Shown here: positions 8,062 to 20,500 of the stretch, piece after piece
Position numbering within the stretch: the first letter of the stretch is position 1
How the letters are laid out: each line of letters starts with the position of its first letter
NCBI GenBank assembly: GCA_026770585.1
Contig: MU646712.1
Location: 245,588-276,607 of the forward strand
DNA length: 31,020 bases
Source of the DNA: Baffinella frigidus
Taxonomy: Eukaryota > Cryptophyceae > Cryptomonadales > Baffinellaceae
Reading direction: 5' to 3'
Translations under genes and position numbers: made by a program
The notes under the pieces: generated by a model
Seen by the model: the letters and a program-made list of their open reading frames with translations, nothing else
What the model was told of the DNA's origin: nothing
The model's database searches: none

Positions 8062-10624
8062 GACAGAGACAGAGACCTGAAACCCGAAACCCGAAACGCC
8101 AACCCCTACACCCCAACCCGAAAAACTACACCCGAAACCCTACAGCCTAAACCCTAAACCCTAAACCCTAAACCCTAAACCCTAAACCCTAAACCCTCTT
8201 TTCCAGGGTCGCTCTGCCTGGTGATGAGAGATCTGCGCTCCTCTTTCGGGGAAGGCACTACGCGGTAGCTACACACCCAAACCTCAAACCCTAATCCCCA
8301 ACCCCTACACCCTACACCCTTAACCTTAACCCCGAACCCCAGACCATACTCCTTACAGACCCTGAACCCTACACCCCAAACCCTACGCCCCAAATCCTAA
8401 ACCCTAAACCCTTAACCCCAAATCCTACACGCCAACCCCCAAAGACTACACCCTGCAAACGCTTATCCCTGAACACTTCACCCAGAACGCTACCCCCTAC
8501 CCCTTACACCGTACACCCCACACCCCAAACCTCAATCCTAAATCTTAAACCCCAAACCCTTAACCCAAACCCTACACCCCAAACCCTACACCCCAAACCC
8601 CAAACTCCAAACCATAAACCATAAACCGTAAACCGTAAACCGCAAACCTTAAACCCTACACCCCAAAACCTGCACCCTAAACGCTACCGCCGAAAGCAGG
8701 AGAGGAACCCTACAGGAAGGCCCCGCGGGGGCCGCCCTCTCCTTCCTCGCTAGGTCTGCTGGGGTTGGGCCTTAGGGTCTCGCGCACCCACGGTAGGGGG
8801 GGTTAGGGTTTAGGACATAGGGTTTCGGGTTTCTGGTTTTAAGGTGTAGGGTGTGGGGGTTAGGGGTTAGGGGTTAGGGTTAGGGTTTACACGAGACGGT
8901 TTCGGGGTTCGGGGTTCGGGTTTGACCCAACGCTGAGTCAGGAGAGGAACCCTGCAGCCTCGCTAGGTCTCCTGGGTTCGGGGCTTGCGGTTCAAGGTAT
9001 AGGGTGAAGGATCCAGGGTTTAAGGTTCTGCTGCCCGCATGCCTGTGGTGGCCGCGTACTGATGGCGTGTGCGTGCCTAGTATCTACACGCACGTCAAGA
9101 TGGCTCAGATGACTCCCAATGGAGGAACTCCTATGACGCAGGTTCCGAGCGCCCGCATCCCCAAACCCCCCGTGAACTTCTCACGGTTCTAACTCTTCGC
9201 GGCTTCAAACCGTGCACTTCCCACGGTTCCAACTCCCCACGGTTTCAAACAAACCTTAAACCCTAAACACTCAACCCTTCAACCCGACACCAGGTTCCAC
9301 GCGGCAAATTGGGAGAAGCCTCCACGCGAGGACCTCTGGGAGCAGGTTTCGGGTTTCGGGTTTCCGGGGGGGGTCAAAATTCAACAGTGAAATTGCGGGG
9401 GGGGCACTTTTTCGGGTTTCATCCGGGAACATAATTAATTGAAAAGAAAATTGCCTATCAAACCGAGTTCTGGTCCCAATTGAATTTACTTAGGGCCCGA
9501 ATTAACCTTCGTCCAACTCCTATAAACAAATAGGGATCCATTTTCTTCTAAATTTAACATGTCCCCGGATTAGCTTAGGGTTTCGGGTGTTGGGTGTTGG
9601 GTTTAAGGTTGGGTTCCAGGGAGTAGGGATCAGGGAACATGTTTTAAAGGCTAAACTAGGGTTTACGGTTACGGTTTACGGTGCAGGGATGAGGGTTTAG
9701 GGTGTAGGGAGCAGGCTTGCATTTCCTGGATTTGTTCCGTACGCCACCTATCCTGTATTCGAGGGGTGTTTCGCCTCCATTCGGTAGGCTACGGGGCACG
9801 TCCCTCCCCGGATGGGGCACGTCCCTCCCTGGACATCCGGGGAGGGACGTGACAAATTGCTGACGCTTGGCGTGTTTCTTGGGCAATAATCCAATAATTA
9901 ACTTGGTTCCTCGTAGTGTTCCGAGTGGAGGAGACCTCTGGAAGCAAACCCTACCTGACCCCTACCTGACTCCTAAACCCCACCTACCCCTACCCGACCA
10001 AAAACGCCCACTATGTGGTAGAGTAACACACGGACATGTGGGAGAAAAGGTTTGGTGGGACAAGTCGCGCAGAGTCGTTTGGATCTCTCATCTCCAGGCT
10101 TTCATCAAACAACCATCTAATTTCGGACCAAGACAGAATCTGTCCCGCTATCTTAGGCCCCCCACGCGGAAGGTAAGGGTGTATATCCTATTTTAGGGAT
10201 CAAATGATGGTATCTTACGGCTTTTCATGAGGACAGATCGTGGTATGGTGCGAGATGACATCTCTGGGAGCAGGGTGGGTACTGGCCGCTGGCGACACGC
10301 CACAAGGAGCTGGGACAGATGGGCGCTGAATGGCGCAGGTGCGCTTTTGTCCTGTTACTCCTGGTACACTGCTAGCCAGAAGATTTTGCGTTAGTCAACT
10401 TCGAAAAAACGGGAGAGGGGTGTAACAAAATGGACGCCACTGTGGCGTCCGGGATTCTAAAGTGGACGGTTTCAGGGGAGGGTTACTTGAGTAAAAAATC
10501 TTGGCTAGTAGTGTAGAAGTGGAGGTTCCCGTTTGCGTTGAAACGTCCCACTCCCGACGTTTGTCTCTCGAGTGCAACACCAGAAGAGAGAGAGAGAGAG
10601 AGCGAGAGAGAGAGCGAGAGAGAG

Positions 10625-10659
<35 letters not shown>

Positions 10660-13600
10660 CGTTTGTCTGGGCGGGTCCGAGACCTTTGGGGACCTGCTTC
10701 AGCCACACGGTGGGCTACGAACCTTTCATCAAAAGTCAACTTGTCTGAAGACAATTAACTTGAAGGATTTTTTCAATGCAGATTGGTCACGTAACACCCT
10801 AAAATGCAGCCCCAACGAAACCTTCGTAGCCCACCGAGTGGTTGTGGGATGAGGGGTGAGGAGTGTGTGGTGCGGGTTTGGGTGTCGGGGTCTAGGCTTT
10901 GACGCGGGATCAGGAGCTGGAAGAGATTTATCAGGGGAAACCTATTTTTCTTTCATTTGATGGCAACGAAAATTACTATACAATTCGTTCTTATTAGTAG
11001 TATTAAAGCATTTGTGTAGTAATTTTCGTTCCCGCCAAATGAAGAAAAAAAATAGGTTTCCCCGGATAAAGATAGGCGCCGAATGTCAAAGCTTCTTTCG
11101 GGGGTTGAGGGTTGAGGGTTTCAGACGCGAGTACCTACACCCTACACCACCCTGGAGGCAACCCAGGGGCGAATCTTAAGTCAATCTCCCACAGATGCGC
11201 CCGGATTCCGGGCGCATTTGTATTGGAGTTAATTTAAGAAACCATCGATTTGCCCATAAGTTGCCTCCAGGGTGGCCCTATCCTAAACCCTGAACGTCTG
11301 GTCCCAGACCTTCTTTCCCAGACCTTTGGGAACCTGGTTCAGGGTTTAGGGTTCCGGGACGTGTTTCATTTCAACGGAAATGGATCGCTATGTGTTCATA
11401 GGAGTTAGAAGACGGAAGGTTAGTTATGGCCCTAAGTAAATTTAGACAGGGCCAGAATCCGGTTTGATAGGCCATTTTCTTTTGAATTAAACATGTTCCC
11501 GGATGAGTTTAGGGTTCGGGGCAAGGGCTTGGGTTATAGGGTCCGGGTTTAGGGCTTGGGGTTAGGGTGTAGGGTTTAGGGTTTAGGGTTTGACGCGGGG
11601 TACCAAGCTGGAACAGATAGCTGAGGTGCCTTCAGGGTTCTGGGTTGGGGGTTGGGGGGGCTACGGGGGTTAGGGAGCGGGGTGATGGCCTGGGTTTAGG
11701 GGTTTAGGGTTGGAGGGGGGGCACGGAGCTGTGACAGGCTTATCTCAGCAAAGGAGTTCTGAAACTCGTTTTCTTAAGTCAATTCCCCTTCAAATATGTC
11801 AACTTAGGCGGTCGGCGAATGGCGGGGGTGCCACTTGAGGCTAGAAATGGGACTATTTTAAAACAGTCATACTTTTACAAGTGAAGAAAAAAATTGTGTA
11901 GTAATTTTTACACAAATAGGGGCATTTGGTCACGTATCTCAAGTTATGACTTGAGATACGTGACCAAGCATGCCCGTGACTGGTGCTAAATTTAAGAACC
12001 CCACATTTAAAATACTCCCTCTTCCAGCCTCGAGTGGTGCGCATCTTCCGTTGCACCCAAACCCCGAACGAAACACTTAAGACCCCCCAAAACACTTTTG
12101 GGGGGGGTTAAGGTTCAGGGTTTACGGCGCATGGTTAAGGGTGCAAGGGTGTAGGGGTTCGGGTTTCGGGTTTGGCATACTGTGCTGGATCAGATGGGCG
12201 CTGACTGGCAAAGGTCCGCTTCTGCTTGGGCTTTCGGGTTTGGGGTTTGGGGTTTGGAGGGTGGGGTGCAGGGTGTTTGGAGGGTGCAGGGTGAGGGGGG
12301 TTTGGAGGGTGGGGTGCAGGGTGACCCCTGAACACCCTGCACCCCACCCTCCAAACCCCCCAACCCCAACCCCTGGGGTTTGCCATAGTGCGGCACACGG
12401 AGCGTGAGTGGCGAATGTCAAAGATGGTTCTCTTTCGCCGCTGTGGAACCCCCTAAACCTCAAACCCCAAATCCTACACTCCAAACCCCTCACCCCAAAC
12501 CCCAAAACCCACACCCTCAACCCCCGCACAAGGCTCAAAGCTGCAAACCCCGAAACCCCTAAATCCTCACCTGAACCCCCAAGCCCCCAAACCCTGCACG
12601 CACCTCCCAGCCTGTTGACTGATCCCGGCTGTTTGAGCGTTGACTAATCGCAGCGTGTCTCGACTGAGACAGGCGGGGGGGGTCGAGCACTAGTATACAT
12701 GGCATGGTTGACTCATTCTTGAAAAGGTTGACTCATCCGGGTGCCTCACCCAGGCTCAAGGCAGCAGCCGGCGCAATCGACAGGCGGATCAGGGGACTTC
12801 CAAAGGAGGGGGGGGAGGGGGCTTCGCCGAGCCTCCGTTTCCGCACAGTCGTGCACGGTGCGAGAGCCCTAAGCCCTGGACCCGCCCTAGACCTAGACCA
12901 TGAACCCTAGGCCTTGTATCCATAAACCCTAGCCCCTTCCGAAGGAACTCCTAAACCGTAAACCCTAAACCCTAAGATAGCCAGGAGGGTGGGGGGGCGC
13001 CCCCTGATGCCTCCGTTTTAGGGCTTAGGGTTTAGGGTTTAGGGTTTAGGGTTTAGGGTCCCCAAACCCCAAACCCAAACCCCAAACCCCAAACCCCACA
13101 CCCCAAACCCCAAACCCCAAACCCCAAACCCCAAACCCCAAACCTTAGCAGGGGACTTGAATGCAGGGAACTTGACACGATATGGGGCACAAATGCGCGA
13201 GTGGCACGCACCTGGGACGACCATCCACTTAGCAGCGAGCCAAGACCTTTTTGCCTTGAATTCAAGGTGAAAATCCGGTTAGACTCCAGGGCACCTGATA
13301 AGAATCTAGTGCAAATCGTTGAGATGGACTGTATCGGTCAAGCTTCCGGTGGCTGCTAAGTGGCAGGCCAGCGAGCCGCGGCCCTGAACCCCCAACTCCA
13401 CTCCCTTGCAGGGGACTTCAAAGCAGCGAACCTGCTCTTTTCGCGCGGGGGGGAGGTGTGCGCTGCATACGATCTTCAGGTAAACCCAGTAATACATGTA
13501 CCACGTAATACCCAAACCCTGGCCTTTTTTCTGGTAGGCGCGGTTCACACGGGCGAAGCGCTGAAAATCATATCCATTCGAGAATGCTAGAGGGGCCTTT

Positions 13601-16600
13601 TCATATGTGGGGTTGTAAAACTTTGTACCAGGATGAGGTATTCCAACCTCGTGACTGTGCTAAATTTGCGTACTGGATGTTATTACCACATATAATGTTG
13701 TGTACTGGCCACTAAAACCACATATAATGTTATGTACTGGCTTTTTGTACCACGAAAGATATAAATAATAGATGTATGGACAATGTCAGTATTTAGCGAA
13801 CCTGCTCTTCTCGAGCGGCGAGGAGAGATCTTGTGACCTTTCGGTGCCCGCTAAAACCACATACAATGGTGTACGCACCGTCAAAACCACATACAATGGT
13901 GTACACAACGCTTAAACCACTTACTAATTCTGCCCCACTTTGATTTCGTCTCCCCATCAATTCGCCAAACCCCCCTATTTCTCAGGTAAATTTCATGGGG
14001 GGGGGGTCAAAATTCACCTGACAAATTTTGGGGGGCGCGAATTGATGGGGAGACGAAATCGAAGTGGGACAGAGCTAGACATACAATGATTTACGCACCG
14101 CTAAAACCACGTATAATATTTTACACGGTTTGTTTGCCCGCATACAATGTTATATAAAGGTTGTTTTGTACCAGGAAAGAATACTGGCAGATTTATGGAC
14201 CATACAACTGCGAGAGTCTACGCCCTAAAACCTCACCCCTAATCCCTAAAATACGCGTGCACTACTGCGGGTGGGGTTATGGAACTGCTGGCTTGGGAAC
14301 CCTAAGCCCTAAATCCCAAACCATAAGCCCTAAACCCCAAACCATAAACCCTGAACCCTAAACCCTAAGCCCTAAACCCAAAACCCTAAACCCGAAACCC
14401 GAAACCCAAAACCCGAAACCCGAAACCATAAACCATAAACCATAAACCCTGAACCCTAAACCCTAAGCCCTAAACCCAAAACCCTAAACCCGAAACCCGA
14501 AACCCAAAACCCGAAACCCGAAACCCGAAACCCGAAACCCTAAAACCAACAAACCAACAAACCTTAAACCAGTACCCCTGAGCTTTCCCCTGATCCTTGC
14601 AACAGTAAAAGCTGACCCCTAATCTGTGTGTGCAGTACTGCGGCGGGGGTTACGGGAGCGCTGACTTGGTCATGCTTTTCGTCTCCGCTATGGAAGGTCG
14701 CACCCCTTTCGAATCCAGCTTCTCTATCTTCGGAGGCAAGAGCGTCCACACAGCGGGCTACGAAGGGATTTTCGGCCCATTTCGGGCCGAGTTTCCGTTA
14801 CCTGATCCGTAGGAACCCCCATATGTCCCTACGGGTTGCCTACTGTAGGGTCGTAGGTCTTATCGCTTGGTGGTTATTCAAAATCCCTTCAAAGTCCGCT
14901 GTGTGGTAGCAGTCCTGAGGCCACACGACACGGACTATCCACGGCAGGTCATTACTGGGAATTTCAGCACGCAACGGTTCGTTTCGTGGTACTCAATGGT
15001 ACGTAGCCACCTATCGACACGCAACTCCTCGACCTGTCACGACGGGATTTGGGGGGCTGAGCCACCTGCTTTCCGTTACCTTATCCGTAGGAAACCCCTT
15101 ATGCCCCTACGATATTGCCTACCGTAGGGTCCTATGGATGACTCTTGATGGGTTATTCACAAAATCCTTTCGTCCACGCCAGAACAAGGGCGTCCACGCC
15201 AGATCCTAAGTGCGAATTTCAGAACGCGACGTTTCGCTTAAAAGTGGTTTCGTGGTACAAATCCCACATTGTTGCGGTGCTCGGAATTAACTTGTAGCGT
15301 GATTCTCCCCCAAATCTCCAGAAAAAACTTCAGGAAAAATCCCACTTTCGACCTGGCGTGGTAAGGGCTTATTCGCCAATTCGGTAAGGGCTTATTCCTA
15401 GCTCTGTCCCACTTGATTTCGTCTCATCATCAAAAACATTTAGCCGTAGATGGACACTTAATTTGTACTGGAGATCCTTCTTTAAAACTAATGATAATGG
15501 CTAAATTTTTTTAATGATGAGACGAAATCAAGTGGGACAGAGCTAGTATTCGGCGGTTTGTGGCGCAGGGATGTGCGAGGCGCTAGGGGGGTCTTCTCAC
15601 GGAGTATCACCCCAGGCTGACCGTGGCCTTTGTTTAAATGCCGGTTTTTACAGTCGCGTCCAGGTTTGTACGGGGCTGGTCACGTGGCGTACGGATCATC
15701 CGCACGCCACGTGACCAGTCCCCGTACAAACTGTGAAAGAGGTTGTTTTATCTTGCCACTTGTAGAGTGTGTTCAAGGCCACGGTCAGTCTTGCGTGGTA
15801 CCTGAACACTGAACCCCAAACACAGGGATGTGCGGGGAGAGAGCGCGCATACACGAAACGCATATCTGTTCATTGCGCCTGCGATAATTTGGTAAGGGGT
15901 TATACGCCAGTGAGCTAAGCGGTTATACGGCGTTTTTTTTGTGAGATACGTCGTCGGTTTATCAACTTATTAAATCTCGCTTTCCCCCCCGTGCAGGGAT
16001 GTGCGCGGAGAGAGAGGGGGAGCTTCTCGCAAAGTACTGCTCCTTGCTTCAGGAGGCGCTTGCGGCGCACGGCCTGGTCAACCTGAACCCCCTCAACCTT
16101 CAAACCCCACACCCCTCAACCTTGAAAACCCTACACCTCTCAACCTTAAAACCCTACACCCCTCAACCTTAAAACCCCACACCCCTCAACCTTAAAACCC
16201 CACACCCTTCAACCTTAAAACCCCACACCCCTCAACCTCAAAACCCCACACCCCTCAACCTTAAAATCCCACACCCCTCAACCTTGAAAACCCGCACCCC
16301 TCAACCTCAAAACCCCACACCCCTCGACCTTAAAATCCCACACCCCTCAACCTTAAAACCCTACACCCCTCAACCTTAAAACCCCACACCCCTCAACCTT
16401 AAAATTCCACACCCCTCGACCTTAAAACCCCACACCCCTCAACTTTAAAAATCCACACCCCTCAACCTTAAAAACCCACACACCTCAACCTTAAAACCCC
16501 ACCCCCCTCAACCTTACAAATTCACCCCCCTCAACCTTAAACCCCACACCAATCTACTCTCGTAAGTAAATTTGATTAGGGCCAGAATCCGGTTTGATAG

Positions 16601-17549
16601 GCCATTTTCTTTTAAATCAAACCTGTTCCCGGATGAAGACCCTAGAACTTCGGCGCTCCCTGTAGCAGAAGGCGCTTGCGGCCCACGGGGGGTTAAACCA
16701 TAAAACCTGAATCCCGAACCAACCCCAAACCAACCCCACGCCCTAAAACATGAGGCCTGAACCCTAAACCCCAAACCCCATGCTCCTTCCTCGAATCTGC
16801 TCTTGCGGCCCACGGGATGGTGTACCCCTCAACCTTGCCACCCTAAGCAACCCACACCCTAGACCTCAAACCCTACGCAACCAGAACCCTGGACCCTAAA
16901 CCTCCTCCAATCTGCTCTCGCGGCTCGCAGGGTGGTAAACCCTCAACCCTCAACCGAGGGGTTGAAGGGTGCAGCCCTCGACCTTCCACTTGAGACCCTA
17001 AACCCTAAACCCTATACCCTGAACCCTAAACCCTAAACCCTAAACCCTGAACCCCAAACCCCAAACCCCAAACCCCAAACCTCCAACCTCAAACCTTAAA
17101 CCCTGAACCCTGAACCGCAGGGCGGGCGGGCGCCTTCCCTCGAGCAAGTCACGCGCCACTACGAGGTCTAATCCTGAACCCTCAACCCTAACCAGTTTGA
17201 CCATTTTGACCAGGTTGACCAGGTTGACCAGTAACTCTCAACCCTCAACCACTACGAGGTTCCCCCTCTCCCACACACCTTTTGGCCCTTAGCCTCAAAG
17301 CATACATAGTACTACCCAGACTGTAAACCTCAACCCTAAACCCTGAACCCTAAACCCCAAACCCTGAACCCCAAACCCTGAACCCTAAACCCTAAACCCT
17401 AAACCCTAAACCCTGAACCCTAAACCCTAAATCATAAACGCTAGTCTCGCGCGACGAAGCACGCTGCTGGGCACGCACGCTAGCTCTGTCCCAGTCTGTT
17501 TGGACTCACTCGTTTGTTGAGCCCGGACAGTTTTCTCACTCTGCCGCCC

Positions 17550-17595
<46 letters not shown>

Positions 17596-20500
17596 NNNNN
17601 NNNNNCCCCCCCCCTAAAACAAGGGAACCTTTGCCACTCCTAGCTCTGAGCGAGTCTATTTGGTCTCACCAATTTGGTGAGCCCGGGCTCTCTTGCGCGC
17701 CAAAATTCACGGATTTGTACCGCGAACCCGGCATGTCGACTTGAGAATAGTCTGTCAACCCCCACCAGCAACCCGTAACAGCTTTTACCGGAGCCTTGCA
17801 AGAATCCGGGAACGAAGTTTTTTTTTTGGTTTGTTCGTAGGACCCTGCGGTAGAAGTCCTTGGGGGCCTTGGAATTGCTAACGGGAGATACGGGCAGATA
17901 TGTCCGGTTTAGCTGAAATCTACTACAGTACCCAATCTGGTTACAAGCTGCATCGGGTTTATAGGTTATGGTTTACCATGAATCAATTTATTGGTACTGT
18001 GGAGCACCGTGTTCTGCATTCCCCCAAAGTCGATGAGTTCTCCTGTGGCCCTTGGCGACAAGTTTCCCTCAAGTTTATGGTCGGGCGTCATAAGTTCAAT
18101 AAAATACTCTTCTTTTCCTTTTCCTTCAGGTCTCGATGGGTCTTGCCGCGGTGCGCCTAAAACTTAAACCCCGAAGATAATAGAAGGACCCCCTAATCCA
18201 ATAATAGAAGGACCCCTTAATCCCCAAACCCTAAAACAGATGGCCCTGATCGACTTCCTGCGCTTTCTCGCGGGGCATGTGGGGTCTTGAGTCTTTCTAT
18301 TATCTTGAGTCTTTCCATAATCTTTAGTACTTCTATTATCTTGCGTCTTTCTATCATCTTGAGTCTTTCTATCATTCGTGGCACAAACCGTGGCACACAT
18401 AATACAAGGACTCAAGACGGATTCACGTGCACCATTTTGTGAACCTCTTCGCCTCTGGGCGCGGAAACCTTACCTTGAGTCTTTCTATTATTCGTGGTAT
18501 AAATCGTGGTACAAATAATAGAAGGACCCCCTAATCCCCAAACCCTAAAACAGCTGGCCCTGATCGACTTCCTGCGTTTTCTCGCGGGGTGGGGCATGTG
18601 GGGCGATACAGGTTCGACCCCTCTTTCAGACCAGCAAAACATGACCCCCCCTTCAGACCAGCAAACCACCACTCGGAACACTACGGGGAATGCTCAAGTT
18701 AATTATCGGATTGTTTCTAAGGAAACACGCCAAAAGTCAGCAATTTGGTTACGTGATGTCCAAATATCCGGGCATGACGTGCTTCGTAGCCTCCCGAGTG
18801 GCATGCGCCTCCCTTGCAAACCAGCAAAACATAATGCACCGGGGTGGGGCACGTGGGGCCACACCGGTCTGACCCCAAACCTAGGGTTTAGAGTTCAGGG
18901 TTCAGGGTTTAGGGTCTTAGGGCTCACAGACGTTTGGATCACTCATCTCCAGGCTTGGGAGTAACAAAGAAGAAGAAGATGATGAAGATGAAGATGAAGA
19001 AGAAGAAGATGAAGAAGATGAAGAAGAAGAAGAACGTTGCTGTGTACCAGTTTCGACACATGTCTCTTTGAGGAAAGCTGGGCCATTCATTCGACAGCCT
19101 AGACCCTAAACCACAAACACTTTGCAGAGTATCTCTCCGCACGTTGTTGCAGATAGAGCAGTTTCCCCCAACCCCTAACCCCTCACCCTAAACTCCCAAA
19201 CCCCAAACCCCAAGCCCCAAGCCTCAAACCCTGCAGAGTATCTCGCCCCAACCGCATCCCCGAAACCCGAATCCCGAAACCCTATCCCTTAAGTGGCCAT
19301 AGGGTGAACATTCGCCCTAACTCGCCCTAGGCAGGTCCTAGGGCCCTGCGGTAGGGCGTATGCGCCTACTGGCCACTTAAAAGATACCGCAAGCCCCTTG
19401 GCCCCCGAGGGACCGGCCCTTGAGAACTCAACAACCTACCCTAAACCCCGAGCCCCAAACCCCTGCAGAGTACCTCGTAGCGCGGGGGAGGGTTATGTTG
19501 GACAGGCTGCGCCGTCGAACTAGGACCCTACGGTAGGCAGTCCGTAGGGACATAGGGGGGGTTCCTACGGATACGGTGACCGGAACTGCCTTGATTCTGA
19601 AGCTTTTTGCCCTTGGTGGCCCGCTGTGTGGCCTAACCCCCCCACTCCACACCCTGAAGCAGAGTATCTCGTCGCGCGGGGGAGCGTCATATTGGACAGG
19701 CTCGATGGACCCGCACGAGAGCCCCTCCCCCCTCAGGTTCAAGGTTTACGGTTTAGGGTTCAGGGTTAAGGGTTTACCCACAGGTTATGCCCAGCAAGGG
19801 AGCCCCGCTTGCCTCAGCTTGTCCCCAAGCGTTGCCGAGTGAGGACGTGGCACAATTTAAAAGGATTTTAAAAACTTTTACCTGAATTTTAAGAGAAACG
19901 GACTTTTCAAATGAAAAAGCTGAGACCGGATTTCCGGTCCTGGCTTTTCAATGAATCCCGGGTTGCCTCGATAGCGGCTTCCGTCTTAGGGTTTAGGGTT
20001 AGAAGTCTAGGGTTCAGGGTTCAGGTTTCAGAGTTCAGGGTTCAGGGTTCAGGGTTGGATGCCTTGATAGCCCGGTGTGTGGGTTGGTCTCGATCCGTAC
20101 CCGACGGCGCCGCAAGAGAGCCCCTCTCCCCTCAGGTTTATGGTTTGGGGTTTATGGTTTAGGGTTGAGGGTTGAGGGTTTACCCACAGGTTATGCCCGA
20201 GGCTCCCGTTAGGGTTTAGGGGTTCAGGGTTCAAGGTTAAGGGTTAAGGGTCAAGGGTTCACCTTTTAGGGTTCAGGGTTCAGGTTTCAGGGTTCAGGGG
20301 TTCAGGGTTCAAGGTTGAGGGTGGTGGCGATGGGAGAAGGCAGGGAGCCCCTCTGCTCCTGCTCTCAGGTTATGCCCCAGACCCGAAAACGTTTTTGTCA
20401 GCCTCATCACCAACACCCGAAAAGCGCACCTGTTCGCCCAAACAGAGTCGTTGGCTGTCCACTCGAGGCTGGCAGAGGGAGTATTTTAAAAGTGGGGTTG

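Larger units (their letters stand above)
13666..14170 (+). repeat. approximately 27-30 bp AT-rich repeat (CTAAAACCACATACAATG)
   Basis: Several imperfect units of CGCTAAAACCACATACAATG with TGTAC, broken at 13924-14078 by element E1 and at 13788-13830 by a decoy of exon 11 (GCGAACCTGCTCTTCTCGAG). Confidence 0.8.

Noticed and set aside
9004-9192. 62-codon open frame as a kinase exon (LPACLWWP resembling an HAxxW motif)
   Set aside because: The real FHAANW exon at 9294-9345 joins in phase on both sides; this frame has no fitting splice sites.
11929-11970. Rho-independent-type terminator hairpin
   Set aside because: It is the centre of a TIR element in a eukaryotic intron; no U-tract follows.
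17900-18160. 86-codon open frame as an additional kinase exon or a separate gene
   Set aside because: The frame from exon 14 to exon 15 is already complete and matches the family without an insertion. No recognisable motif.
18939-19142. Phe/Ile-rich minus-strand open frame as a membrane protein
   Set aside because: It is the complement of a GAA/GAT microsatellite.
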